This document shows, one piece after another, positions 19,825 through 31,127 of a stretch of DNA of 64,000 nt. The notes beneath the pieces were generated by a model. That model was not told the origin of the DNA. It saw nothing but the letters and a program-made list of their open reading frames with translations, and did not search any database. Where the stretch lies: positions 806,001 to 870,000 of the forward strand of contig NHNW01000002.1 of the NCBI GenBank assembly GCA_002786025.1, given 5' to 3'. Positions within the stretch are counted from its first letter, which is position 1; the number at the start of each line of letters is the position of its first letter. The position numbers and the translations under genes were made by a program. The stretch comes from Zasmidium citrigriseum. Taxonomy: Eukaryota; Ascomycota; Dothideomycetes; Mycosphaerellales; Mycosphaerellaceae.

Positions 19825-21912
19825 GAGCGAGCGTAAGTGGGTGTAGCGGGTATGAGGGGCATCGTGGTAATCGCCCTGATTATGCGGTCGGTTCAGCGGT
19901 CATTACGACGTGATTGGGACAAGGAAAAGGAAAGGAGATGGACGACGTCTTCGCGAATACGCGTTCTACGCCTTTTCCAGAACCCTTGCCAAGCACCAAG
20001 GGAGGCAGGAGCTCGTCCCCACAGCGAGGGCCGTCCCGGGGCTCCCGAACCTTACACGCAACGTCGAGACTGATGAGGTCTCCTGTTCCAACCTTGGAAC
20101 ATCTCCTTCTCTCACCTCTCGCCTGTTCTTCTCCAACCTGGACTCTCAAACACCCGGCTGTTGGCCTCATGTATCGCACTTTAGTATTCAGAGACCATCG
20201 GAATCGGGCGTCACGTTCTTGCCTTGCCCATTGATCGATGGCAATAGGACACATGGATCTTGGGACCACCGATTCTTATCGCTGGAGTCAAGGAGGTCAA
20301 GGACTCAATCCCATGGCCTCTTTGTCGACCCAGTCACGGCTCGAACATTTCAGTCAAGAGGTCTGCAAAAGTTCTTCCAAGCTGGGGCGAGTTGCCCACT
20401 GCTCGCTCTTTTCGAAGCACGGCCAGGGTAACGCCAGCATGAATGACAGACAACAGCGTAAGCGGGCTACGACAAAATACGCTGCTTAGGTGGTATGGAA
20501 GAACGACACTGTAATCCGGACTGGTTGAAGACCTTGGTCCAGTCAGACAATGACGTCGGACGGTGCAAAGGCTGCCCTACCTTTCCCACAGAAGTTGATG
20601 CTCAGACGAAACCCGCTCCGCAGCCATGGATTCACCCTTTGTGGATACTCGAATCGTCAAGGTCCTCCGACATGCCCACCTTTCATCTGGATCTCCAGGA
20701 TATACCTGCTTCGTTCCTGGCGGACGTCGCGATCTGACGAGTGAGAGCACCAACTTCAAGTCGCACGGCCACAGTCAAGGTCGTGAAACGAAAGATCCAC
20801 ATCTCGCCACATGAGATATTGGCATATCCATTTGCCGAGCTTCTGGATACACCGGTAGATTGGCAATGTCTGATGAAGAGTCAGTATCGTCGTCACATCT
20901 TGACTTCAGACATGTCACGTAATAATGGACATGTGTAGAGCATGCGTCCATTAAGCGATTCTCGTGCGAAGGAAAGGCTCCGGATGCCACCGATCAACGA
21001 TCACAGCGCGGCCAAGCTTCGTCTCTCAAGGGCAGCACTGCGCAGTTCTGATGCGGAGTACAGTGTGTCCGTGTTGGACGAGATGTAAGCATTACGACCC
21101 CACCGCCCTGGATCCATACATAGAAACTCGCGAACTGACGGCGATCCCTCCGCTGTCTCTCGAAAACTCTAATGCGCGAGGCTTTGAGCTTGTCCCTTCC
21201 CGGCAAGGAGACCAGTCATCCGACCCGGTTGAGTTCTGTCCGGATCGATACTACGCGGCATTTGAACGCGAGGGTGCGGCTGCTCTAATGCACATAGAGC
21301 GCTTTCGAAATGGCTGCATCATTCGATCCGATTCCAGGTCGCGAACGAAACCCACCACAGGTGACATTGTGATGTTTGAGCCTGAGCAATCTCAACATCA
21401 CTTTGAACGTCTCCGATCCTCGTCTGTCGACCTTGCAATCTCTCTTGGATGATGTCTCACCAAGACTAGGCGACGCGCACAAGTCTGACCTCGTTCGAAC
21501 AGCGATGCGTAGCCGTGTCGGACCGCACTCGAGACAAGTGCCTGCGAACACCTTGCGGAAGAACCATGCCCAATGCGTACAGAGTTCTTCAGCCTCCGCA
21601 CGGCTGGTGGTCCAAAACCAGATCCCTGTGGAACACGTTGTCTGATCCTTGCTGACACGCCGGTTTGACCTGCGGTTGTAGCTTAAGGTTTCCTGGCAAA
21701 TTAAATCTGAAGCACATGCTGGACCTTGAACGGACGCACCGGGCTGTGTCCACGAGGCAAGTCATTGCGTACATCACATCTTGACTGCACACGCATATAT
21801 ATGTTGGCAATCGCTTACTATCGTCTCAGATTTCGTAGGTCTTCGATTGCAACCTTACGTTCGCTTTTGTGTGCAGCCTTTCTTTGAGATTTCCATCTTG
21901 TCTCCGCCCAAC
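19825..21912. other. Long intergenic region with TATA box near its right end
   Basis: About 2.1 kb between divergent genes. Many short frames on both strands are mutually overlapping and featureless. A TATATAT run at 21796-21802 lies 111 bp before the ATG at 21913 and is a plausible core promoter for the secreted repeat protein. No RNA gene or transposon recognised. Confidence 0.4.
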
Positions 21913-23213
21913 ATGTACTTCACCGCAGCTGTAGCAACAGCTATCGGCCTTCTTGGCATCAATGCTGCTGCTCAAGGCCTTGGCCAGACGGCCATCTGCC
22001 CTTTCGATGGAGAGCGAGGTCCAAACATCATGGTTGCTGTCGTCCAGTAAGTGCTATTCAATATGCAAGTTTTGGTTTTCCCTGTACTGACATGATTGCA
22101 GGCTTCCCGACGGCGGCACTGAAATCGACGCCTGGCTCTACGGCTACAACTGGTGCAGCTCCTCCAACTTCGTCTCCCAGACCGGAGACATCTGTACCGA
22201 AACTTCAGGCAGGGACGATGCTGTCGAGTTCATGCATGCGCCGTTCACCAACAGATTCGGCGCCTTCGACCCGATCTGCTACGCCAACATCGATATCCAC
22301 TTCTTTGGATGCGAGCCTGGCGAGAACGGCGGCTTTAACTACGACAACGTCGTCGCTTGGGTCACCTCTAAGCCTGCTGACAACTTTGGTAACAACGCTG
22401 TCGATGCTGCGCCCCAGTACGGACCTCAGAGGGGCGAGTTCGGCCAGCCACCGCAAGGAGCTATTCCCCTGTCGCAGGCCGGCCCTTCTGCTATCAATGC
22501 AAACCAGGCTGGTGGAAACCAGCAGTTTGGCGGAAACCAGCAGTTCGGTGGCAGCAACCAATTCAGTCCCAATCAGCTCGGTACCAACCAGCTTAGCGGC
22601 AACCAGTTCGGTGGCAACCAGGGCGGCGGCAACCAGTTCGGTGGCAATCAGGGCGGACCTCCACGAGGCCAAATGGTCAAGGTCAAGAGACAGCAGTCTC
22701 AGTCCCAGGGCGGTATGGGTCAATCGCAGAACCAGCAGCTGCAACCCGCTGCCCTCGGCTCGACTGGCAACTTCCAACCACCAACTCAAAACTTCAACCC
22801 TTCTCAGCAGGGTGGCTCGTTCAGTCCCCAGCAGCAAGGCTCCTTCGATCCTTCTCAGCAATTCCAACCTCAACAGCAGGGCTCCTTCAATCCTCAGCAG
22901 CAACAGCAACAGCAGCAAGGCCAATTTGGCGGCCAGCCAGGTCAATTCGGTGGCCAGCCCGGTCAGTTCGGTGGTCAGCCAGGATTCGGCGGCCAAGGCC
23001 AATCGCCAAACATTGGTGGTGGACAGCAGTCTTCCTTCCTCTACGACTGTGTCAGCAGCAGGGAGCACCGTGGCTGCGTTGTCAACTCTCAGCTCAGTCC
23101 TGCTTCTGAGTCGAAGATCTCGGCTTTCTTGAAGGTCAGTACCGCTCATCCCTTCATTGTTGCGTACAGAGCTAACGATGGCTCAACAGTGTGGTGTCAT
23201 GGCCGAGCCGTAA
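21913..23213 (+). CDS. Secreted Gln/Gly/Asn-rich repeat protein, three exons
   Basis: Unknown function. Exons 21913-22046, 22102-23134 and 23190-23213 give 396 residues. There is a signal peptide (MYFTAAVATAIGLLGINAAAQG), then a folded-looking domain with Cys at ICPFDG, NWCSSS, ICTETS, ICYAN and FGCEPG, a central low-complexity region of about 200 residues, and a short C-terminal module with Cys at YDCVSS, HRGCVV and CGVMAEP (the last from the tiny third exon). The centre is built of GGNQQFGG-type units and, nearer the end, four QFGGQPG-type units beside poly-Gln. The eight cysteines and prion-like centre suggest a cell-wall, adhesive or effector role, but this is inference. The long frames overlapping it in other registers are shadows caused by the repeats. 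Confidence 0.82.
22500..23005 (+). repeat. In-frame short repeats (GGNQ/FGGN and QFGGQPG units)
   Basis: Two blocks of degenerate 12-24-bp repeats inside the secreted protein gene: about 22508-22655 (GGNQ- and FGGNQ-type units) and about 22917-22990 (QFGGQPG units after a run of CAG/CAA codons at 22896-22918). Register is kept in units of three bases, so length changes would not break the frame. Confidence 0.8.
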
Positions 23214-23816
23214 ATCAGACAAAAGTCAAGACCGCAAGTCTATCCAGCGGTGACAAATTGAGTCGATCAGTGCAACAAACAATGGTGGCGATTCATAGGG
23301 CGTGTGGGCAACAATGTAATAGTGTATCCTCATCAATCAATAGAAAATCCCTGGGTGAAATAGACTGCATCTCCTAGACTTACAGTATCGATCTGAAGGA
23401 TCCTTCGCGCTTCAAAGTGGATCTCGATGATGTTGCGAAAGTGCCAAGAGTCTACTCCTTCCTATTTGGGAACCGATTTGAGGGAGCTAACCCGCTTTCG
23501 TTCCAGAAGGGAAAGGCCCGTGCCGTACGACGACGGCCCGTCATGCATTGCATATGATGGACGAACCCGCAGCAACATAAAGAATCAAATCTTCCAATGT
23601 CCATCAATGTGCTCCACTTTCCCGTGCTAGGCGGACAGATCAATCCACGAGTCTTGCCTTCTATCGGAGTTAGCAATGTCCAAGCAAGATCCGATCGAAG
23701 GCATGGCTGAAGACATAAAGAACATGGCATCCAAGCCTAGTTCTCGGGTCGACATCAAACATCTTTTTCTTTCATTTATCATCCACAGCTGATCTTCAAA
23801 CTGCTGCCCCTACAAA
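23214..23816. other. Intergenic region before the NmrA-like gene
   Basis: 603 bp. No gene supported. A pyrimidine-rich stretch (tctttttctttcatttatcat, about 23762-23780) lies just upstream of the ATG at 23817 and probably belongs to the promoter or leader. Confidence 0.4.
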
Positions 23817-24791
23817 ATGCCCGATCTACTCGTCATCTTCGGCATCACAGGTCAACAAGGCTCCTCGGTCGCCAACAAAGTCCTCTCGGACCCAGAACTC
23901 TCAGCAACATACAAAATCCGCGGCATCACTCGAGACCCCTCGAAACCCGACGCTCAAGCTCTCCAACAGAAAGGCGTCGAGCTCGTGAAATGCGATCTCG
24001 ACGATCGTGCTTTCATCACGTCCGCGCTGCAAGGCGCACATACCGTCTTCGCCATGACAGCCACGATGTACAAACCCGGTGGCATGGAGCAAGAGCTCGC
24101 TCAGGGAAAGGCTATCGCGGACGAGGCCGTGGCTGCTGACGTCAAGTTCTTCATCTACAGCTCTGTCCCCTCGCCCCGGAAGATATCTGGTGGGAAGTAC
24201 CATGTTGATTCTTTTGATATCAAGGATGAGATTAAGGATTATATCGAGACTTTGCCTTTGAAGTCGGCGTTCTTTTGGCCTGGATGTACGTTCTCAGCTC
24301 GCTTGGTGGAGAGTGTGTGCTGATGATTCGTAGCTTTCATGCAAAACTTCCACGGCGAGATGGCGCCTCGACCTAGCGCAGATGGCAATTTTGCCTGGAC
24401 GAACTTTGTCTCTCCAACGACAAAGTTCCCCTTGATCGATATCGCGGGCGATACGGGCAAATTCGTTGGCGCTATACTGTCAGAGCCGGAGAAGTTCGTT
24501 GGCAAGACTGTGTGCGCGGCCACTCGCACATACACCGTGACGGAGATATGCGAGATCATGGGCAAGTCGTGCGGCAGGCCGGTCAAGTATAATCAGGTGC
24601 CAAAGGATGTCTTCGGAGGATTCTTGCCTGAACCTATCCGGGAAACGCTGCTGAATATGTTGACGTACTTCGAAGAATTTGGGTATTATGGGCCAGAGAC
24701 CGAGGAGTTGGTCCTATATGCTGCCGATGATGCGAGAGGAAAGCCCGTTGAATTTGAGGAGTATTTGAAGAGGGAGCCGTTGAACGTGTAG
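23817..24791 (+). CDS. NmrA-like NAD(P)-binding protein, two exons
   Basis: Rossmann-fold protein of the NmrA/HSCARG group, 308 residues. Exons are 23817-24285 and 24334-24791. The nucleotide-binding loop IFGITGQQGSSV opens the protein; YKIRGITRDPSKP supplies the usual Arg contacts and FIYSSVPSP the YxxxK-less active region seen in redox-sensing members. These proteins sense NADP(H) balance or act as reductases in secondary metabolism; the sequence does not decide between them. The stop is only 11 bp from the stop of the convergent Zn2Cys6 regulator, and the gene belongs to a compact accessory group with that regulator, an SDR and a SnoaL-like gene. Confidence 0.88.
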
Positions 24792-24802
24792 ACATGTCAG
24801 CC

Positions 24803-27240
24803 CTACCAAGTAAACTCGATCGTATCTCCAGGCTCCGGCAGTTGTAACAAAGTACTCCACGTCTCCATATCGTCTACCAGTTGTTCGTCGGCGGCGAAAG
24901 GCATTCCAAATGAGGGACATTCATCGTTCTGCACGATGGCTGTTGATGTTTTATGGCTTCCCGCTTCTGTTTGTTGTCGTGCTCCACGAGGTGCATCAGA
25001 GACCGAACTGCTGTAATATCTCCGCTCAATGGCTGCCGCTGCAATTCGTCGCAGATCTTTTAAGAATGGGAACGACCGCTCGCCCTCTGTCTCGAATTCA
25101 AGTGTAGATGAGCATCCGATTGCGATGTCTATCAGGTCTCGGTCTCAGCTCGTCACTTATGAGAGTAAGTGTGATAGTCCAATTACCTAGTAGTAAGAGC
25201 TCGGAACGGCATGTGTCCTGGTCGGCTGCTTGCAGGATGTGAGTGAAGAGACTTAAGGAGGCGTATATCAGACTATATGCGCCAACGCTTCGCAAATCGG
25301 TATCGTTAGCATGGCCTTGCATGCACGATAGGAGATGAAGACTCACAGACAGGAGCAGTTCGCATCGATACGTGCATTTCTCGAAGCCAAAATGAGACTG
25401 CGGCATGCTCGAACGACCATCGTACGACAGGTCTCTTGCGTAACTTGTGTCGAGCTTTGTGTCTGACCCCTAGCAGTTATTCGGCCATTGGTCCACGGAC
25501 GAAGTAGTGCATTGTTGACATCCAAGGCCAAGCAATAGTAGAAGCAGTATATAATGAGAGCTTGTCCACTGTCCAGGCCCGAAGGCAGTTTCGCCATGTC
25601 GAGTGGGTCGGAGAGATCGAAGCCATACGTATTTACCGTGCGCGATCTGAACTGCTCAAGCTTGGACGAGAGATCACAAATGGTGCCAGCGTCCACGTTT
25701 TGCGTATTAGAAAGCCGCTTTCTGATCTTTGAGCACAGCTGGCTCAAGTCGACCAGCACCTGGCAGTATGTAGGCACACTGGCGCCTCTTGACAGAGGGC
25801 AGCTGACGTCCTCGTCATGGATCATCTTAAATCCTTTATCAGCGATGGGCTTTGCCGTGGATGTTCTTCCACATACCGATGGGCGATCAGATCGAGACAC
25901 AGTCTGCTTTTCCAGGCAATAGATCGCCCAGAAGAGACGGTTGCGATGGCCAACCTCTCCTTGGGACATGTTCCACGATGACGCAGCTTCTCGGTGGAGG
26001 CCCATGGAGCATGCAAGACGCATCGCATTCGATGTTAAAATGTACTGCAAAGATGGGCTTGAGAGTCCGTCGGAGAAGTACGCCTGTTACTCGATCAGTC
26101 GACTCAGTATGCGCCAAAACAGCAACATGGTCTTACCATCAAAGTCAGCGCTTGAACGCCGACTATCGAAGAGCTGTAGAGCAGAAGATACGACAGACTC
26201 GACAGGGCATTCTCGAACAGTCCCCATGAAGCTCGCTTCGCCTCACGAAAGCCCTTCGTCTTGGACAGAGCTATGCGACATCCGGTCGCCCACAATGCGT
26301 TACGTAGCGCATACCATGCGTGGTCGTCTCGTGCACCGTCGAAGTGGGCTTTCAAGCGAGCGTCGAACCAGAGCTGATCGACAATACCAAAGGCAGCCTC
26401 CGGAGCATTTGCAAAGTATTGGGTACTATAACTCCAGGCATCTTCAGACTGAGGTGCTGGGGCGCGCTCGACAGTGGGACTTCCTTGTATCTTCAGTCCT
26501 TGGGCCATGCCATCCGTGAGATTTGTGGCGACTGCTTCGAAGTCTTTCGAGAGCGTGCGTGAGTTGACCCAGTCAATACCTGGACGAGAGCAGAGTGACA
26601 GGAAGCTCGTAGGTCCTGGGTCCAAATGAGCAGGGTGTCAGATCTACCGAATGAGTAGTACACTCACCAAAGTATTCATGGCTCGGCTTCGGTGCAGATG
26701 TCAGCTCAGTCATTCTCCAACAGCGTGTCTGCTCGTAGCCCACATACTGCATGAGCAACATAGATGCCATTGTTATCGTTCTGTGGAGATACACCTCCAT
26801 CGGTAGTCGCCGGCGGGGTGCTCGCATGAGGATCGAAAACACTTCGAGAAGAACATTGGAGGTTATGTTGAACAGGTACCAAAGGACGATTTGTTTCAGA
26901 AGAAGCTGGCGTGACGTCCTGTCTCCAGTCACCAGTACTCTTCTCCTGGATCTGGGTCTCGATGCGACCCGACCGTCGTTCAGCTGACGACTGACTCAAC
27001 CTCTGACGCCGCGGGCGAGCGATAAGACACGCCTTGCCATGGTCGATGCAATTCGAACACGGAATGCTACCATTGCCTGTAGCTGAATCAGTAGCTGCCG
27101 AGTTGATAAAGCACGACAAACATACAGCGAACTTTCTTGGAGCGGCAATAATTGCATGCCACTGCTCGCCGCCGGACGGATGATGATGCCGGTTCGGTCC
27201 AGTCCTGTCCAAAAGCATTCGCCACGGAGAGCATGTTCAT
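24803..27240 (-). CDS. Zn2Cys6 fungal-specific transcription factor, eight exons
   Basis: Exons (minus): 27240-27126, 27076-26748, 26686-26668, 26615-26137, 26044-25877, 25825-25347, 25287-25187 and 25128-24803; about 671 residues. The start is the first ATG (27240); the open frame upstream has no ATG. The first intron splits the zinc cluster, which joins as C-x2-C-x6-C-x5-C-x2-C-x6-C (ACNYCRSKKVRC then NGSIPCSNCIDHGKAC). A 19-nt microexon supplies PSHEYF before GPTSFLSLCSRPG. The middle domain is recognised by LSYLLLYSSSIVGVQALTLM and RLACSMGLHREAAS, and further on by RLFWAIYCLEK. The intron at 25876-25826 is 51 nt and stop-free, so retention would not shift frame. It probably controls the adjoining SDR, SnoaL-like and NmrA-like genes; that is inference from position. 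Confidence 0.85.
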
Positions 27241-27497
27241 GTTGACAAGCCCAGTTTTTGGTCCAGACAAGTAAGTTCGGAAGTGAACAAGGGAGCGCAG
27301 TCGAATAAAGCTGCCAGCGCCTTCCGAATGTATTTGGCCGGCGAATCCTCCCGGACGAATTCCGTAATTGATGTGCAGTCGCGACAGCCTCGCGGTGGCT
27401 GCTTATTGATCAAGGGGATGTGCCAGCGAAACTCGGGCATACGGCGGGCATTCGTCAGTGAGTCGAAGCGACAGGCAGTGTCTGATTTCAATCGCTT

Positions 27498-28446
27498 CTA
27501 CTTGTTCGATTTGCTGTTTTCGAGCCGTCTGTTCTCTCTGGCATAGCCCTCAACCCTGTCTTTAAAGGCCTGCAAAGCCCCTGCAGCAGCCTCAGGAGTG
27601 GGAAAGCTCCCTTCGCTGGACCGAGGCGGTGGATGGTGCTCAATCAACTGTTGTCCATTTGCTTCCAGCACCAAGCCAGTAGGACCCGACTCAACCCAAT
27701 TTCTATGATGTCCATTCCCGAGGTCAGCCAGATAGTCGTAGCCTCTGATCACGGTAGCCATCGGGGTGAGCTGGTCTCGAGCTAGAGCATCGAGGACTCC
27801 TTGCGGTGGGAAGGCAGTCTCGACCACAGCCGGGCATAACACAGTCACCCGGACGTTGGCTTGTTTTGCTCCCTCGCTCCGACCAATCGCTCGACCCAAA
27901 CCGAGGATGGCATGTTTGGTCGCCGTGTACTGCGGAAGAACTGAAACCGGCCAAATACTGGCCCCCGATCCAGTGAGAACAATTTTACCGCCTTTGAACA
28001 ACTTTCCGGCCTCGGCGTTCGACATGGCCATGTAGTGTGCAGCAATTCTGATTCCACGGTAACTGCTGAGACGTCAGCCCTCGTATTTATTGTGTAGAAT
28101 GACACGGGCTCTCATACGTTCCAACAAGATTCACCTCAAAGGTGCTGAGGTTCGGAGGTCGTGGCGGTTCGGCAAGGCTAATGAAGATGTCGTCGCGATC
28201 GTCGATGGCGGCATTCAGCGCGCAGAAGTCGAGCCGTCCATGCCATTCGTATGCTGTCTTGAAGAGACTGACTTGCTGGTCCCAAGATGCAATGTCTGCA
28301 CGTACAAAGAGCGTTCCTGGGATGTCTTCTTTTGGTGATGTAATGTCGGCTATGACAACGTTCCATTCTAAGTTGACGAGATGGTGGACAAGAGCCAGGC
28401 CGATGCCTGAAGACCCGCCAGTGACGACTGCGACCGGTGGTGCCAT
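27498..28446 (-). CDS. Short-chain dehydrogenase/reductase, two exons
   Basis: Classical SDR of 297 residues. Exons are 28446-28118 and 28062-27498. The cofactor loop is TGGSSGIGLAL, followed by VIADITS (an acidic residue at the end of beta-2, which favours NAD(H)), ALNAAID in place of NNAG, and the catalytic pair in PQYTATKHAILG (YxxxK) with a Ser-rich GSGASIWP before it. The overall pattern is like fungal 15-hydroxyprostaglandin dehydrogenase-type SDRs; the substrate is unknown. It ends 257 bp before the start of the regulator on the same strand and shares a 292-bp promoter region with the SnoaL-like gene. Confidence 0.9.
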
Positions 28447-28738
28447 GATAGACGTGTTGTCGACTCGAAGTCAACCGTCTTTTGAGAGCTTTGTGGAGTT
28501 GAAGGGCATTGCTGGGTAAGCCGCTGTGGTTGAGAACAGTGGGACCGGGCCAAAAAGGCGATCAATTGCCGTTTCTGTTCGGGCCGGTCAGTCGAGACTA
28601 TCAAACAATATAAATGTCGTCCCCCAAGTACTGATTTCCTCTTTCAACAACAGTCTGAGCACTTCACAAATCAGACGTCCACTCAAGACCAAACAGCTCG
28701 AATTGCACCCTCACCTGCGTCCGCCCCATCATCCCAGC
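28447..28738. promoter_or_regulatory. Bidirectional promoter region, SDR / SnoaL-like gene
   Basis: 292 bp between divergent starts. TATAAAT at 28609-28615 sits 124 bp before the SnoaL-like ATG and is the best core element. Sharing of this short region suggests joint control of both genes. Confidence 0.5.
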
Positions 28739-29125
28739 ATGTCTTACACAACTCCAGAGTCCATCAAAGCGCGCGGTCTCGAGATCCTGAAGGTCCTCTG
28801 TGTCGAGGAGAACTTCGAAAAGATGCCAGACATCATGATACCCGACGTCGAAGCATATCATGACGACCACCCCGCTCTCGTCGGCAGAGAACCTTTCATC
28901 TCCCACTGGCGGATGCTTTTGACGAAGTTGACGGACCTATCGTATGAGATTTACGACTCGGTGGCCGAGGTGGACAAAAGCGGCAACGGTGGAAGGGTTT
29001 GGATCTTCTCCAGACTCTCAGGACTCCCCGGAGGCATGGCGAAAGATACGGTTGATATGTTCGAGATTAACGGAGCCGGGAAGCTCGTTCGGATGAAAGA
29101 CGTTCAACGTGCCATTGAGCGTTAG
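28739..29125 (+). CDS. SnoaL-like (NTF2-fold) small protein
   Basis: Single exon, 128 residues, the normal length for a SnoaL-like NTF2-fold protein. Helical start (ESIKARGLEILKVLCVEENFEKM), then DIMIPDVEAYHDDHPALVG, FISHWRMLLTKLTDLSYEIYDSVAEVDKSG and paired strands ending in DMFEINGAGKLVRMKDVQ. This fold makes small cyclases, isomerases and dehydratases in polyketide-like pathways, or uncatalysed ligand binders. Divergent from the SDR. Confidence 0.78.
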   Translation: MSYTTPESIKARGLEILKVLCVEENFEKMPDIMIPDVEAYHDDHPALVGREPFISHWRMLLTKLTDLSYEIYDSVAEVDKSGNGGRVWIFSRLSGLPGGMAKDTVDMFEINGAGKLVRMKDVQRAIER

Positions 29126-29583
29126 ACTGAGCCGCTTGCGTAGGACCGCGTATCCTTACGGACGCTCTATATCCATGTCAACTGCTAGAAAGACTGGAGG
29201 GGAGTGGTGGAAGTTCTCATGAAGGCCAGCGGTATAAATCAGCTTTCATGCAATGAGTGCTGAGACTTTCGATCTTTCCAAGACTCCTCTTTGCAGCTTG
29301 TTCCGCAGATTATCGTGACTGAGTGACTGTGGCATCTATCAGACTGCCGTGAGGGTGATGTTGAGGGATCAGTGCGAAGACTGAGAGGAGATGTCGTCAA
29401 GACGCTTGTGATAGAGCTAGTCCCAAATAGGAAGCGCACAAACAAACAACGCGGAACCGAGGAAGGTGCGAAGTGAATCCTCCCACCTCACCAGACACAC
29501 TCGATTCTTAGGTTGTGTGAATCGCGACAGCAGGAACATCCTAGAGAGCAGATTCTGGAACACGTGGCAATTCACTAGCAGTT
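29126..29583. other. Intergenic region before CSM1
   Basis: 458 bp. Holds the SnoaL-like 3' end and the CSM1 promoter. No other feature seen. Confidence 0.4.
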
Positions 29584-31127
29584 ATGGCACCCCGCGCGAA
29601 AGCCGCGCAACGAGCAGGCGCGGACGAGAGCGAGGACGACCTTGCAGCAACCGCGATTTACTCCGAGAACACGCGCAAAACAACCACAGCAATGCCCAAG
29701 GCAAAGGCAACGACCGCGAAAGCTGCGCCAAAGCGCAAAGCTGCACCAAAACAATCGCGACCCGCTCTCAAGGATCGCACGAACCTACCAGACGGAAACG
29801 AATCAGAAGCAGACGCGTTGGACGAAGACGACATGGCCGGCGAGAAACCAAAGGCGAAGCGCGCAAAGACGACAAGGACAACGACGCGCAAGACTGCGGC
29901 GGCAGCAGAGGATGAGGAGCCAAAGAAGGCGCCTGCGAAGAGGGGGAGACAGGCAAAGCGCGCCCCGTCGCCAGAGCCGCTCATGACGATACCAGAGACG
30001 CAGCAGGATCCGGAACAACTCGAGGATGTGTCGCAATCGATTGAGGCCGATCCGGAGAATATGGATATCGAGAAAGAGCCTACGCCCAAGCAGACTCAGA
30101 AGTTCTACCAGCGCGCGCCATCAGTACCTATCCAACCTCTTCAGCCACGGCCGAGTGCGCGAGCTGGTGTCCGTTCCGGCTCTGCGCAGCCAGCATACTC
30201 TCGCGCTCGCAGTGGGAGTGCAAGCGGCAATGAGAGACGAGGTGGCGACCCAGAATTGAGGAGACAGCTGAACGAGATGACCAAGAAGTACGAGAACCTA
30301 CAGCTGAAATACGAGAGCCTTGAAGACGTGGGCAAATCACAAGCAGAATCCAACTTCGACAAACTCAAACGCGCCAGCGATCAAAAAGCAAAAGATGCCA
30401 ACGACCTAATAACATCCCTCAAAAAGGAACTCGCCGAGCTCAAGAAATCCTCTTCGTCCTCATCCTCCGAAACAACCGGTCTCCAAAAGCAAATCACCAC
30501 CCTCACAACCGCCAACGAAAAACTCACGACGGACCGCGACGACCTCAAATCCAAGCTCCAAGTCTCCCAGAACGAGATCAAATCGATGGAAGCCAAACTG
30601 ATCCAAGCCCGGCAACAACTCTCCAACAGCGCGGCAGAAGCCAAAGCACAGGAAAAGAAGCTGAACAACAACGTCCCATCGAATCTTGGCGAAGCCCAAA
30701 AGGAAGCCAAGATGAAGGAGAACCTGTATGCCGACTTGACAGGCCTCATCATCCGCGGCGTCAAGCAGCGAGAAGCCGAAGATGAGTATGACTGTATCCA
30801 AACTGGTCGCAATGGCAGTAAGTCCCGATACCTCTCCCCTACATCATACCTTTACTAACGTTCTTCTTCAAAGCCCTCCACTTCCACCTCTCCATCGCCA
30901 ACGACACCGCCACGCTCCACCCCAAGACACCCTCAGGTTTAAGCTACGAAGACGCCGAATTCGCCTACGAGCCCCTGTTGGACGAAAGCCGGGATCGCGA
31001 GCTGCTGGACCTGTTGCCTGATTACCTGACCGAGGAGATTTGTTTCCCGCGGAACCATGCCCAGAGGTTTTATAGTAAGGTTGTGGATAGCATGACCAAG
31101 AAGATTGTTGTCGAGGACGACGAGTGA
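29584..31127 (+). CDS. CSM1: Csm1/Pcs1-like monopolin subunit, two exons
   Basis: Kinetochore/rDNA chromatin protein of 495 residues; Csm1 in yeast meiosis I and Pcs1 in fission yeast clamp microtubule attachment sites. Exons are 29584-30817 and 30874-31127. The N-terminal third is basic, disordered and AT-hook or chromatin-like (many KAK, KRK, TTRTTTRK patches and a GRQAKRAPSPEP segment). A long coiled coil follows from about residue 220 (ELRRQLNEMTKKYENLQLKY to QEKKLNN). The C-terminal globular Csm1 head includes NLYADLTGLIIRGVKQ, LHFHLSIANDTATLHP, FAYEPLLDESRDRELLDLLP and FYSKVVDSMTKKIV. The head plus coiled coil layout makes the call reliable. Confidence 0.9.

Noticed and set aside
22500..23005. 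CRISPR-like array
   Set aside because: The repeats are degenerate, in coding frame and without unique spacers, and the organism is a fungus.
22092..23149. Long frames of 310-350 codons on both strands over the secreted repeat gene
   Set aside because: They are Ser/Leu/Thr-rich shadows produced by the Gln/Gly repeats; the spliced frame with signal peptide and Cys pattern is the real one.
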